Shown: positions 44,979-54,231, numbered from the stretch's first letter. The stretch is 64,000 nucleotides of DNA from Leptospira brenneri (GCF_002812125.1 NZ_NPDQ01000002.1:1-64000), one strand, 5' to 3'. Numbers and translations are program-made. The notes: generated by a model not told the origin, from the sequence alone.

Positions 44979-45428
44979 TTATGCATTTTTTTTCTTCAAT
45001 TGCCTTTTGTCTGATTCCATCCGATGTCGAATTTCTGAACTTACATCCGTTAGGTTGTATTCAGATAATTTGTTTTCCATCGACTTTTGTGCTTCTTCTA
45101 AAATTCCAGAAAGGGAGGCCTGGATGTTTTTCCCGATAGGGCATTGGGGATTGGGGTATTCGTGTAAAAGAAACAAAGCATTTTCATTTTCGATCGCTCT
45201 GTAAACACTGAGTAAATTGATTTCTTTTGCTGGCTTAGATAAAGAGGATCCTTTTACCCCTTGGCGTACGTTGATGATCCCAGCCTTTTTTAACTTTCCA
45301 ATGAGTAGCCGTATGATGGCTGGATTGGTTCCAACAGAACCTGCAATTTCTTCTGAAGATGCCTCTCCATCCATTTCTAAAATGGTCAGAATGTGAATCG
45401 CAACAGAATACCGACTGGGAATGGCCAT
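44979..45428 (-). CDS. Rrf2 family transcriptional regulator
   Basis: The 149-residue winged-helix regulator has an Rrf2 start, IPSRYSVAIHILTILEM, a recognition region SSEEIAGSVGTNPAIIRLLIGKL and a dimer helix at the C-terminus. It lacks the three spaced cysteines of iron-sulfur IscR/NsrR (only one Cys, in NPQCPIG near residue 96), so it probably senses something else, as YwnA does. Palindromes of the form GTAA-N9-TTAC lie before it and before the SDR gene, indicating self- and target control. Confidence 0.88.
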   Translation of the reverse strand: MAIPSRYSVAIHILTILEMDGEASSEEIAGSVGTNPAIIRLLIGKLKKAGIINVRQGVKGSSLSKPAKEINLLSVYRAIENENALFLLHEYPNPQCPIGKNIQASLSGILEEAQKSMENKLSEYNLTDVSSEIRHRMESDKRQLKKKNA

Positions 45429-45430
45429 GG

Positions 45431-45459
45431 CTACTTGTAACCATTAATATTACAAGTAG
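45431..45459. promoter_or_regulatory. Candidate Rrf2 operator (CTACTTGTAA-N9-TTACAAGTAG)
   Basis: A perfect 10-bp inverted repeat, 45431-45440 with 45450-45459, 3 bp upstream of the Rrf2 ATG, in the position of an autorepressor site. Confidence 0.65.
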
Positions 45460-45483
45460 GTTTTCTGGCAACCAGTAATCATT

Positions 45484-47196
45484 TTATTTTCGCCACTTGG
45501 CGGGGCTCGAAAAGTTTTTGGTTCTTCCTGGTTTGATATGAAACTTAGATCCTGTATTGAACTTTGGTGCATTGAAACGGGCATTATTAAACTTAAACCG
45601 TCCTGGTTTGATATCCATTTTCCCTCTAGGGATGTAGGCCCTTTCTTTTAAGAGGGAAAATAGTCCGCCGAGGTCAATTTCTGCACCGGCCCCCCCTCCA
45701 CCACCACCGCCTCCGGCAAGTTCTTCTCCTTCCTCTTCTTCGTCGTCATCATCCTCATCCTCATCGTCATTGTCGTTTGTATTTCTTTTCTTTCCGTCGT
45801 TTGTCGCGACATCTAAATCGAGTGGTTTTGGTTCTATGTATTTGGATTGGAACTGAACTTGGGGGTAAAAATCTAAAATACTCGTTTCTGCTAACTTTGG
45901 TAATACGTCCAAACCTGTTTCATTTGGCAAACTTCTCGATAGAATATAAATCTGGCTTTGAGATTTAAAACAAGAGAACACAAAGTATTCTTTTTTGAAC
46001 TCGTCTTTTCCTGGTTCCGGTTTTGCAATTTCCAAAGTAAAGGTATAAGTTCCATCCCGATACTCGGGTGTGTAAATTTCATGGATGATTCCGGACCTAG
46101 GATAGGTTTTTTTGATTTTATCAATGAGATTGGTTGTGATAAAAGTTCTTAGAGTTTTTTCAATCCCATCGGTGATGATGTCTGAATGTATTTTTTCATT
46201 CACATTGATGGCTTGGATTTTAAAAAGTCCATGGATGGGATCAAAGAAACTTACATTTTTTTTCCCGTCACGAATTACCGCATAACGTTTATCCACAGGG
46301 ATTTGTGTTTTGAATAAGTCGGAATCTGATGTATAAGATCCTCCCAAAACATCACCATACACTGGATTCAATCGTTTGATCGGCAAAGGTTGGCTATTTT
46401 TGTTTTCCAGTGCTGCTAAAAATTGATCTTTTGTATGATCAACAAATCGGTAATCCTTGTTGTAATTTTCGACTTCATTGAAAAAATTAAATGTTGGTAG
46501 AAGAAGCCAGGAAAGAAGCCTTCTATATCCAAATTTATATGTAGTGATTGTTGGTTTTATTTCGAGGGACTTTCTTTTAAATACAGCGAAATAATGGTTT
46601 TCATAATTCACAGTCGGAATGATTCCGAGAGATACTAAAAACAAAACAAGGTTATGATGGTCTTTTTCTCTTTTTGTATAATATAAGTTATAATATGTGT
46701 CACAGTTTTCTATTTGATGAAATAAAAGTGAAAGATCATCGGTATATAAAAAAGTATCTGCATCTATAATTTCCGCATACTTAAGTAAGGTTTTTTTATC
46801 TTGGGGGTCTGCATTCATGTTTTGAATTTCTTTAAATCTTTCGAAGGATTTATTTGTCCGGAAGGATTCTAATTCTTTGATGTAGGGCCAAGATTTGGGA
46901 ATGTTATGGATTTGTTTGATATGCCTTACATTCGTATTTTTAAGTTTTAAATTGGTTCGGATATTTTCTATAAACTGAGAATCGATAAAGGATACATTTC
47001 CTTGTCCAGATTCATTTATGGAACCTGATTCTTGAAACTTCATTATGGAAAAAAAACAAGAGGTTCCGGGTTCGTTTAGAAGATTCGGTCCTTGAGAAAT
47101 GGGAAGTTCCGTATCAGAACCAGGCGAAACACGAGTGTGATACCAACTCACTTGGCAATTGCAGAGAAAAACAATGAGAAATAAATAAAATCGCAT
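45484..47196 (-). CDS. Hypothetical lipoprotein with acidic and polyglycine tracts
   Basis: From the ATG at 47196 (M5 of the longer frame) the product is 570 residues with signal MRFYLFLIVFLCNC (lipobox LCNC). The body of about 420 residues has no recognised domain. Near residue 490 a run of about 17 Asp/Glu residues is followed by a run of eight Gly and then a basic tail ending KNFSSPAKWRK. A short G7 tract lies in the Gly codons. It is probably anchored and extends out of the membrane. I recognise no function. Confidence 0.72.
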   Translation of the reverse strand: MRFYLFLIVFLCNCQVSWYHTRVSPGSDTELPISQGPNLLNEPGTSCFFSIMKFQESGSINESGQGNVSFIDSQFIENIRTNLKLKNTNVRHIKQIHNIPKSWPYIKELESFRTNKSFERFKEIQNMNADPQDKKTLLKYAEIIDADTFLYTDDLSLLFHQIENCDTYYNLYYTKREKDHHNLVLFLVSLGIIPTVNYENHYFAVFKRKSLEIKPTITTYKFGYRRLLSWLLLPTFNFFNEVENYNKDYRFVDHTKDQFLAALENKNSQPLPIKRLNPVYGDVLGGSYTSDSDLFKTQIPVDKRYAVIRDGKKNVSFFDPIHGLFKIQAINVNEKIHSDIITDGIEKTLRTFITTNLIDKIKKTYPRSGIIHEIYTPEYRDGTYTFTLEIAKPEPGKDEFKKEYFVFSCFKSQSQIYILSRSLPNETGLDVLPKLAETSILDFYPQVQFQSKYIEPKPLDLDVATNDGKKRNTNDNDDEDEDDDDEEEEGEELAGGGGGGGGAGAEIDLGGLFSLLKERAYIPRGKMDIKPGRFKFNNARFNAPKFNTGSKFHIKPGRTKNFSSPAKWRK

Positions 47197-47342
47197 AACC
47201 AGAACCAATAAAAATTTGTATTAGTTCTGGATAATTTGTCAAAACAAAAAGCTAACAAATCCTTGGTGTTTAGGGAGTAATCATTTCCAGAAAAAAAGCG
47301 ATATTCGTAAACGTTCATTAGTTTTTTGATGATTGGTTTCTA

Positions 47343-47373
47343 TTTGATGTAAATTTGTGACAAATTCATCAAA
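47343..47373. repeat. Bulged inverted repeat
   Basis: TTTGATG-TA-AATTTG (47343-47357) folds back on CAAATTCATCAAA (47361-47373) with a two-base bulge and a TGA loop. It could be an operator or a 5' leader hairpin. Confidence 0.35.
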
Positions 47374-47424
47374 CTAATGTTATAGGAAGTTTCAGATCTC
47401 CACGCCCTAAGGTAGAGGACTGCA

Positions 47425-47589
47425 ATGAATGATCCAAATCAGCCAAGGCCAACATTTGTTGGTTCAAAAAGAAAAGTTACCGATTGCGGATCTTTTCTGA
47501 TTGTAACCCCCTCAATTTCTTTAAGAATTTTAGCGAAATTGGCCCTTAAGGAACCTGTCTGTATTGAGATAGGGCCTCAGTTTGGGTAA
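47425..47589 (+). CDS. Possible small protein of 54 residues
   Basis: ATG at 47425 preceded by AGAGGA about 6 bp upstream; stop TAA at 47587. The peptide starts MNDPNQPRPTFVGSKRKVTD, is basic in the first half and ends with a short hydrophobic patch. There is no matching family and no transmembrane helix. It could be a leader peptide for pntAB or chance. Confidence 0.3.
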   Translation: MNDPNQPRPTFVGSKRKVTDCGSFLIVTPSISLRILAKLALKEPVCIEIGPQFG

Positions 47590-47611
47590 ATTTCCTGAAA
47601 ATATTGTTTCC

Positions 47612-47625
47612 AAAATGGCCATTTT
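47612..47625. promoter_or_regulatory. Perfect palindrome AAAATGGCCATTTT before pntAB
   Basis: A self-complementary 14-bp sequence 21 bp before the pntAB ATG, in an operator-like position. Confidence 0.35.
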
Positions 47626-47646
47626 TTCCATAACTACTACTAGTTT

Positions 47647-47937
47647 ATGGAAATATTTGTTACAGCCGTCACGATTTTCGTTCTAGCGATCTTCGTGGGA
47701 TTTGAAATCATCACAAAAATCCCTCCCATCCTCCACACCCCACTTATGTCGGGTTCGAACGCCATTTCCGGCATTACCTTAATCGGTGCCCTCTATGCGG
47801 CCGGAATCCAAGAGAGTAACATCACCAAAATTTTGGGTCTCCTCTCTGTTATTTTCGCTACAATCAACGTAGTGGGTGGGTTTCTCGTCACTCATAGAAT
47901 GCTCGGAATGTTTAAGAAGAAGGATACACCGAAATAA
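47647..47937 (+). CDS. pntAB: NAD(P) transhydrogenase subunit alpha part 2 (membrane)
   Basis: The 96-residue product is the split alpha-2 (PntAB) membrane part of proton-translocating transhydrogenase, with three hydrophobic helices (about 3-20, 35-52, 60-80) and the conserved HTPLMSGSNAISGI (about 28-41). It overlaps pntB by 1 bp in TAATG. In split systems PntAA (NAD-binding) normally precedes it, but there is only a 438-bp gap here. PntAA must be elsewhere for a complete enzyme. Confidence 0.9.
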   Translation: MEIFVTAVTIFVLAIFVGFEIITKIPPILHTPLMSGSNAISGITLIGALYAAGIQESNITKILGLLSVIFATINVVGGFLVTHRMLGMFKKKDTPK

Positions 47938-49334
47938 TGGATTTACTCAGTATTCTTAACCTATCTTATCTTGTAGCTTCCATACTTTTTATTGTTGGAA
48001 TCAAACAACTCGCACACCCAAAAACGGCAACCAGAGGAAATTTACTCGGTGCTTTGGGTATGCTCATTGCAGTAGTTGCCACTTTATTTGACCAAGCCAT
48101 CTTAACTTATGATTGGATCCTCGTAGGAGTTCTCGTTGGCTCTCTTATTGGTGTGATCCTTGCGATCAAAATCCAAATGACTGCCATGCCACAGCTTGTT
48201 GCTGTCCTCAATGGATTTGGTGGGATTGCTTCTGTTTTTGTAGCAGGTGCTGCCTTACAACTTGCCATTCCTGCTTACGCAACTTCCGTGAATTACCAAG
48301 AAATTGTTTCCATAGTTTTCTCAGCGATTGTTGGTGGGATTACTTTCTCAGGAAGTTTTATTGCTTTTGGTAAGTTACAAGGTTTCATTACAGAAAAAGC
48401 AGTTCGTTATCCAGGTGATCAACTTGTAAAAATTTTGGTTGGTCTTACTTCCGTTGGACTTGCTGTTTATGGATGTTTAGAACCAACAGATGAATCAATC
48501 TATTGGATTTTAAGTGGTGTGAGTTTACTTCTTGGGGTTTTCCTTGTGATCCCGATCGGTGGGGCAGATATGCCGGTTGTGATTTCACTTCTTAACTCCT
48601 ATTCAGGGATTGCAGCATCGGCAACAGGATTTGTTCTTAATAATAATGTTCTAATTATCGCAGGTTCCCTTGTAGGTGCTTCTGGAATCATTCTAACACA
48701 AATCATGTGTAAAGCGATGAATCGTAGTTTGACGAATGTTTTATTCGGTGGATTCGGGGCTGTCGCTACAGAAATGAAAGATGATGGCGATTTTTACTCA
48801 GGTAAAGTCAAATCAACCAGTGCAGAAGAAGTGGCGATGCTATTAGATGTAGCAAGAAGTGTAGTGATTGTCCCTGGTTATGGTATGGCTGTAGCACAAG
48901 CCCAACATACTGTAAGAGATTTATACCAATTGTTAACAGCTCGTGGTATTGATGTAACATTTGCAATTCATCCTGTTGCAGGTCGTATGCCTGGTCACAT
49001 GAACGTATTACTTGCTGAAGCAGATATTCCTTATGATCGATTGAAAGAGATGGACGAGATCAATAGTACTTTCGAAAATGTTGATGTTGTGATCGTTAAT
49101 GGTGCAAATGACGTAACGAACCCACTTGCAAAAACAGATCCAAAATCACCAATTGCTGGTATGCCGATTTTGGATGTAGGAAATGCAAAAACGGTAGTTG
49201 TCATCAAACGTTCCCTCAGTCCAGGATTTGCTGGAGTGCCTAACCCACTCTTCATTGCTGACAACTGTTTGATGTTGTTTGGCGATGGTAAAAAAGCAAC
49301 TCAAGAGATGATCACAGCTTTAAAAGAATCTTAG
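47937..49334 (+). CDS. pntB: NAD(P) transhydrogenase subunit beta
   Basis: The 465-residue beta subunit has about eight or nine N-terminal membrane helices and a C-terminal NADP-binding domain III with VVIVPGYGMAVAQAQH (about 308-323), HPVAGRMPGHMNVLLAEADI (about 343-362) and VIVNGANDVTNP (about 383-394). The enzyme uses the proton gradient to pass hydride from NADH to NADP. It overlaps pntAB and is followed 11 bp later by a response-regulator gene. Confidence 0.95.
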   Translation: MDLLSILNLSYLVASILFIVGIKQLAHPKTATRGNLLGALGMLIAVVATLFDQAILTYDWILVGVLVGSLIGVILAIKIQMTAMPQLVAVLNGFGGIASVFVAGAALQLAIPAYATSVNYQEIVSIVFSAIVGGITFSGSFIAFGKLQGFITEKAVRYPGDQLVKILVGLTSVGLAVYGCLEPTDESIYWILSGVSLLLGVFLVIPIGGADMPVVISLLNSYSGIAASATGFVLNNNVLIIAGSLVGASGIILTQIMCKAMNRSLTNVLFGGFGAVATEMKDDGDFYSGKVKSTSAEEVAMLLDVARSVVIVPGYGMAVAQAQHTVRDLYQLLTARGIDVTFAIHPVAGRMPGHMNVLLAEADIPYDRLKEMDEINSTFENVDVVIVNGANDVTNPLAKTDPKSPIAGMPILDVGNAKTVVVIKRSLSPGFAGVPNPLFIADNCLMLFGDGKKATQEMITALKES

Positions 49335-49345
49335 AGCCGGAAAAT

Positions 49346-50017
49346 ATGAAGAAACAAGTCTATATCGTTGATGACCACCCTCTTGTAGTAGATGCACTAC
49401 AAAACTTAATTGCTAAGTCGGAAGATTTAGAGTGCATTGGGAGCGCGGATAATATTGAAAAAGCATTTAACGATATAGAACAACTGCAACCAACTTTGGT
49501 ATTGATTGATATCCAACTCAAACAAAATCAAAACGGCTTGCAGTTACTCAAACGCCTTAGAACAACTTTTCCTAATATCGCCGTCATCATCATTAGTATG
49601 TTGACGGATGATACTTTTGTTGATCGTGCTTTTAAATTAGGTGCGATGGGGTATGTTTTCAAAGAAGACACAACCACTCAAATCGTTGAAGCCATTCATA
49701 CAGTTCTCAAAGGTGATTATTTTGTAAGTTCTTCACAAGCTACCCGTCTATTGGGGCATTTGTACAGAGCTTCTCAAAAAGACGAAAAAGATCCTATCGA
49801 CAGATTGTCTAATCGTGAATTAGAAGTGTTTCTAATGATTGGAGAAGGTATGCCGGTAAAAGAAATTGCAGCCAATATGGGGCTTGCACCTTCTACCATT
49901 GAGACCTTGCGATCACGGATCAAATCCAAACTCAGCATTACGGAAAACGAAAAACTCATTCGTGTGGCTGTAGAGTGGAAATACACCCAAGCCAAAACCG
50001 ATATCGTCGTTTCTTAA
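49346..50017 (+). CDS. NarL/FixJ-type response regulator
   Basis: The 223-residue regulator has a receiver domain with phosphoacceptor D55 (LVLIDIQ), acidic D9/D10 and K106, and a C-terminal LuxR helix-turn-helix (about 150-210, RELEVFLMIGEGMPVKEIA). No histidine kinase is adjacent. It starts 11 bp after pntB, so its level probably follows transhydrogenase expression. Its target is unknown. Confidence 0.9.
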   Translation: MKKQVYIVDDHPLVVDALQNLIAKSEDLECIGSADNIEKAFNDIEQLQPTLVLIDIQLKQNQNGLQLLKRLRTTFPNIAVIIISMLTDDTFVDRAFKLGAMGYVFKEDTTTQIVEAIHTVLKGDYFVSSSQATRLLGHLYRASQKDEKDPIDRLSNRELEVFLMIGEGMPVKEIAANMGLAPSTIETLRSRIKSKLSITENEKLIRVAVEWKYTQAKTDIVVS

Positions 50018-50038
50018 GTTAAATAAATTAGTGTTAAG

Positions 50039-50067
50039 AATGAGAATCTATCATTTAGATTCTCATT
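50039..50067. terminator. Bidirectional terminator between the response regulator and the TPR gene
   Basis: AATGAGAATCT (50039-50049), 7-nt loop, AGATTCTCATT (50057-50067), flanked by T-rich sequence. Confidence 0.65.
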
Positions 50068-50092
50068 TGTGACTAAATCGTATTTAAACAAA

Positions 50093-51106
50093 CTAGTATC
50101 GAAGTTTGAAATAATGATAGAGTAAATCTTTTCCTTCACGGGAAGAGAGTAACATTCTATATGCTTCTGCTATTTTGGATTCGTTTTGTGATTGTTTTTG
50201 AATGAAATGAAAGAAGTCGTTTGCTCTTTCATCGTAGCCTAAATTCAAAAGTAAATTCAAATAAAAACTTTGGTCGTATTCATCAGCAAACGGAGAGTAG
50301 GCGATTGGCCTAAGTAAGTTTTCGGCATCTCTCCATTTGCGAATTTCAAAATAACATCTTGCGAATACTTTTTTTTCTCTCCATCCAAGAAACCTTGGGT
50401 TTTTTAAATAGGTTAGGGATTTTTTAGGATCTTTTTCTGTAGAATAAACCACACGACCCATTAAATGAGAAGCCTGTATATGTTTTGGATCTTGTTCTAA
50501 AATAGTAGTGAGTTCTATTTTAGCTTTTTCTGTTTCATTGAGTTCTAAATAAGTTTTTGCCAAAATGAGTTTAGCTTCGTTATAGTTTGCTTTATATTCT
50601 AAAGACTTGTTTAAAGATAAAATTGCGTTGTTATAATCTTTTAATATAAAATAGGCAAGGCCTAAATTATAATGATAAAAAGGATTATAAGGTGAAATTT
50701 GATTGGTTTCCATCCATGTATCTTTTGCCTCGGACCAACTGTCTTCTTGTGCATAAATCATTCCTAGTAGGAAACTGGCTGCTTCATGGTTGGGTTCTTT
50801 TTTTAGAGCTTTGTTTAAACTTTCCTTTGCTTCTTGCCATTCCATCCGAGAGTATAAAAGACTGCCGTTTAAGTAGTCATATTCAGGATAGGATTTGTAT
50901 AAATCAGATTGGATTTTTTTCCATTCAGTATCAGCTAAAACAAATCTTCCATAACGAAGTGCGTTGATAATGTTACGGCTTACTTTTTCTAATTCAATCT
51001 TTGTATTGATTTCGATCGTTTCTTTATCCTCTGTTTGTGAAAAGATAGAGTGTAAAGAACCAAAGAGAAGAAAACAGATTATTAAAATTTGAATTTTAGC
51101 TTTCAT
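50093..51106 (-). CDS. TPR repeat protein, last gene of the spiro-SPASM operon
   Basis: The 337-residue protein has a signal peptide (about 5-23) and about seven TPR units from residue 60 on (for example YHYNLGLAYFILKDYNNAILSLNKSLEYK). It is probably periplasmic and a scaffold. Its start overlaps the preceding SpsF/PseG-type gene by 11 bp, so it is very likely translated with it. Confidence 0.85.
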   Translation of the reverse strand: MKAKIQILIICFLLFGSLHSIFSQTEDKETIEINTKIELEKVSRNIINALRYGRFVLADTEWKKIQSDLYKSYPEYDYLNGSLLYSRMEWQEAKESLNKALKKEPNHEAASFLLGMIYAQEDSWSEAKDTWMETNQISPYNPFYHYNLGLAYFILKDYNNAILSLNKSLEYKANYNEAKLILAKTYLELNETEKAKIELTTILEQDPKHIQASHLMGRVVYSTEKDPKKSLTYLKNPRFLGWREKKVFARCYFEIRKWRDAENLLRPIAYSPFADEYDQSFYLNLLLNLGYDERANDFFHFIQKQSQNESKIAEAYRMLLSSREGKDLLYHYFKLRY

Positions 51107-52706
51107 AAATTGTTTCTAACCATTTCAAAATTTTTAAGTGAGCATCGCGAACTAATTTTATATTTGGACTTGGAAAAACGTCAGGAAATTTTGTGATTTG
51201 ATTTAAAGAAGTTAAAGATCCTAAGTAAGGAATTCCCATCTTTTGTTCTGCAAATTTTCCGAGAGATTCGTGTATGGGTGTAATTCCGACTAAACAAACA
51301 TTTTTTCCTTTGGCAGCGGATTCCATCATGGTTTGACCAAAATAAGTCAGAACAAATTCTGCTGATTGAATTTCTCTTAGAAACTGGGTATAAGAAACCC
51401 GAGAAAGATATTCAATTTTTGCATCAAGTGGTGGACTTCCTCCGATACGTGTCACTGAGTTTATGTTATGCGAATCATTTTTCGATTTTTGATTCAAAAA
51501 TTGTAATAAAAAGTTATCAATTTGTTTTGAGTCTTCCGAATTTAGATTACCAGCATAAACAAGGACTTTTCCCGGAAGGGTAACTTGGTTCCAATCCATG
51601 GTAGAAAGTGGGGAACTAAAATAAGATATCGAATCAGTTTCAAACATTGGTGCAACAGGGTTCGGTAAAAAGAAACTGGAATTGGGTTCTGTAGGTAAAT
51701 GGTTTGTATTATCAATATAAAACTGATTTGTTAACGGGAATTCATTTTCCCTGAGATCTAAGATGTGGGGAAGATTTGGAGAAAGAGAATCGGGTTCTAA
51801 AGAAAGTGCAACATCGTATCCATTGATTTCCAAAAATACAGATAAAGATTTACAACGTTCCCAATGTCCTGTTCCAAATATACTAGGATCTGCATAGACG
51901 ATCCTCACTTTTTTTGATTCTCGATTCACTTTCGGTAGTTGGAAGGTGACTTGTTCTACAGATGCATTGATCGCAAAAATTTTAGGATTTTTTTTTGCGA
52001 AAAGAATCACATCCTTTGCACTAAAAAAAGGGTCTTTCTCTCCTAACTCCGCCCATAGTTTACAAATCATCTCATAATCTTTAGGGTCATCTACCGTGAT
52101 GCGAAGAGGTCCAAGATCTACTTCAGTGAATGGAGATAGGTGGGGAGGATGAAGTCTATATTGTTTGTGAATGTCTGGAAACTCTTTGATATGTAAAGAA
52201 ACATGTTCTGTATATCTTTCTGGAATGGGTTCCCCTGTTTCATAAAGAAGAGATTCTGTCGAAAAACACTCTACCCCCATACCCAAAGGCAGTCCAACCA
52301 TTGAAAGACTGTAATAAGTATCAGGGATTATTGTCATTGCTTCCAACAAATATCGAATCGATTCGAGATCAATGAAAGGGTTATCGCCCGTTAAGCGAAA
52401 GATATGTTTGGCTTTATAATGAATGCTAGCCTTTCGATAGCGATCTCTTACATCGGATTCGGATCCTGCAAAATATTGATAATTTCTTTTGTTTAAAAAA
52501 GTAATGAGATCAAAATCAGATTCTGGAATTAAAAATACGATTTGTTCTTTTGGAAAAATAGTAGAGAGCCTGTTGTGAATATGATCCAAAACAGAAGTAT
52601 TAGAAGTTTCTGGTATTGATTTTAGGATTTTTTGGGGAAATCTTGTGGATCCGAGTCTTGCCTGGATGAAGGCAAAACAATCACGCGTTGAAAGTATACC
52701 ATTCAT
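51096..52706 (-). CDS. SpsF-like nucleotidyltransferase fused to a PseG-like domain
   Basis: The 536-residue protein is a two-domain fusion. Residues 1-250 are a CMP-sugar-type nucleotidyltransferase (SpsF/NeuA family): QARLGSTRFPQKIL (15-28) and RLTGDNPFIDLESI (104-117). Residues about 265-536 resemble PseG/SpsG nucleotide-sugar hydrolases, with FGTGHWERCKSLS (277-289, GxGHxxRC core). In SpsF/SpsG systems these steps activate and trim a sugar for glycans. The gene overlaps the radical SAM gene by 26 bp and the TPR gene by 11 bp. Confidence 0.82.
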   Translation of the reverse strand: MNGILSTRDCFAFIQARLGSTRFPQKILKSIPETSNTSVLDHIHNRLSTIFPKEQIVFLIPESDFDLITFLNKRNYQYFAGSESDVRDRYRKASIHYKAKHIFRLTGDNPFIDLESIRYLLEAMTIIPDTYYSLSMVGLPLGMGVECFSTESLLYETGEPIPERYTEHVSLHIKEFPDIHKQYRLHPPHLSPFTEVDLGPLRITVDDPKDYEMICKLWAELGEKDPFFSAKDVILFAKKNPKIFAINASVEQVTFQLPKVNRESKKVRIVYADPSIFGTGHWERCKSLSVFLEINGYDVALSLEPDSLSPNLPHILDLRENEFPLTNQFYIDNTNHLPTEPNSSFFLPNPVAPMFETDSISYFSSPLSTMDWNQVTLPGKVLVYAGNLNSEDSKQIDNFLLQFLNQKSKNDSHNINSVTRIGGSPPLDAKIEYLSRVSYTQFLREIQSAEFVLTYFGQTMMESAAKGKNVCLVGITPIHESLGKFAEQKMGIPYLGSLTSLNQITKFPDVFPSPNIKLVRDAHLKILKWLETIYES

Positions 52707-54231
52707 CGCAGTTCAAACAAGGAGCAGGGATTTTTTCATGGTTTCCATCAAAACTGAATTTAAAAAAGTCGAGTCCCTTTCGCCAAACTTCCTTTAAAGA
52801 TTCTGAATATAAATTTCCAATCACTTCTGTTTGGTTTTGTTTACAAATAGATACGCTGCCATCTACAGAAATAGATAAATCTCGAACTAAATGCCAACAA
52901 AAATCTCTGTGAATAGGAGTGAGATCACTCACCCTTCGTTCTGGGAGTTTTTTTGCAAAGGTATTGTACTTTTGTAAAATGATGTTAATTCCTTTTTTCT
53001 CAAAGAAAGTGAAGTATGGATCTATTTCCTCTTCTACTTCTTTCATTTTGATCATTTGAACATGTAAGGATTGTTTCGGAAGTTTTTCTGAAAGTACATC
53101 AATTGTGGTGAGAACTTTATCTAGTTCTTGTTTTCCATATAAATATCTGTAAACTTCTGGTTTTAAAGTGGTTACATTAACAATGATACAAAGTTTCTCC
53201 TTTTGTGAGGAATCTAAATGATCAATGAGTGAGCGTAATGATTCTACATTTGTGTAGAGTGCTGTTTCAATAATGAGTTCTGTTAAAGAGTTTAATTTTA
53301 AAATTTCAATGACAATCGACTGAAATTCTGGATGGAGGAGAGGTTCTCCATTCCCTGTAAGACTGATGGTAATTGGAGAAGTGAGTTCTGCATTGAGTTT
53401 GGAAATTGTTTTTTTTACATCTTCTAAAGAAACAAAACTTCCATCATTGGTTAAGTCTGCAAACTCGCGCGGACAAAATGTACACTTAAGTTCACATCCC
53501 TTATAAATTTCCCATTCAAAGTAGGAAGGGGCACTGCGAAATAACTCTGGATTTTCTTTTAATTTCGGAAGTAAGTTTTCGTAAGTTAACTCGTTTCCGA
53601 GAGATAACAAACCTTGGATCAGAGTTAAGGAACGATAAGATGCCAAACGAAAGTCCAAACGTAATTGGCGGAGGTCCGGTGCTTGGTAAAATATATCTAC
53701 ATCATATTGGTTGATGTTTTTTAAAAAAAAGGAATGGATATCTGTTGTTAATGTATCGGGTAAAGAGGTTAAAAATTCCCGTGTGATGATTGTGGGAGAA
53801 AGTCCCGGTGGTAAATTTTCCGAATAAGAATATTGGCTAAAAAAGTTTTTGTGTCGAACCCAAGCTTTTTCTGTGAGTTCAAGGTCAAGCAGTGGAGAGA
53901 TTCCAGTAAAGTATAGGAAACAGACTTCATCCCATTCTGGATCTTTGAATTTTGATTCTGGCAACAAAGAACCAAGTTTGAGTAAAAACTCATATTCTTT
54001 GGAAACATTCGTATGTATTTGAAACTGGTTTTTAAGAGCAGATGAGTTTAGTTTTTCAGAAAGAGAGGAGTCAGAATTGATATGGATCTGGATTCCTGGA
54101 AAAACTTTGATCAAACGATTGATAAATTCTTCCCATAACTCAACTTTAAAGTTTTGATTTAGAAATTGAATGGAAAGGGAGTCTAAATAAACTACCGCAA
54201 AACTTGGGTTATAGTCTTTCCGGCTCATCAT
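52681..54231 (-). CDS. spiro-SPASM radical SAM protein with N-terminal nucleotidyltransferase-like domain
   Basis: The 516-residue enzyme has a radical SAM core from residue 235: C246-x3-C250-x2-C253 binds the 4Fe-4S cluster. The C-terminal SPASM-like region has further cysteines (CWHLV, ICKQN and CLNCDEW near 505) for auxiliary clusters. Its first 200 residues resemble the SpsF nucleotidyltransferase domain (FTGISPLLDLELT matches LTGDNPFIDLESI of the next gene) but lack the QARxxSxR motif, so that part is probably non-catalytic. TIGR-type spiro-SPASM proteins are spirochaete specific and unsolved. It overlaps the SurA-like stop (TAATG-type). Confidence 0.85.
   Translation of the reverse strand: MMSRKDYNPSFAVVYLDSLSIQFLNQNFKVELWEEFINRLIKVFPGIQIHINSDSSLSEKLNSSALKNQFQIHTNVSKEYEFLLKLGSLLPESKFKDPEWDEVCFLYFTGISPLLDLELTEKAWVRHKNFFSQYSYSENLPPGLSPTIITREFLTSLPDTLTTDIHSFFLKNINQYDVDIFYQAPDLRQLRLDFRLASYRSLTLIQGLLSLGNELTYENLLPKLKENPELFRSAPSYFEWEIYKGCELKCTFCPREFADLTNDGSFVSLEDVKKTISKLNAELTSPITISLTGNGEPLLHPEFQSIVIEILKLNSLTELIIETALYTNVESLRSLIDHLDSSQKEKLCIIVNVTTLKPEVYRYLYGKQELDKVLTTIDVLSEKLPKQSLHVQMIKMKEVEEEIDPYFTFFEKKGINIILQKYNTFAKKLPERRVSDLTPIHRDFCWHLVRDLSISVDGSVSICKQNQTEVIGNLYSESLKEVWRKGLDFFKFSFDGNHEKIPAPCLNCDEWYTFNA

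Larger units (their letters stand above)
47209..47646. other. 438-bp intergenic region before pntAB
   Basis: This gap holds one bulged hairpin (47343-47373), a possible 54-residue small protein (47425-47589) and the 14-bp palindrome AAAATGGCCATTTT (47612-47625). I see no transhydrogenase alpha-1 gene, no tRNA and no known riboswitch in it. Confidence 0.5.

Noticed and set aside
45690..45740. CRISPR-like or tandem repeat near the lipoprotein low-complexity zone
   Set aside because: The repetition is Gly and Asp/Glu codon bias inside a coding frame, without spacer-repeat structure.
47209..47646. Possible riboswitch before the transhydrogenase genes
   Set aside because: The hairpins found do not match any riboswitch architecture I know, and the region is better described as small operators plus a possible short ORF.
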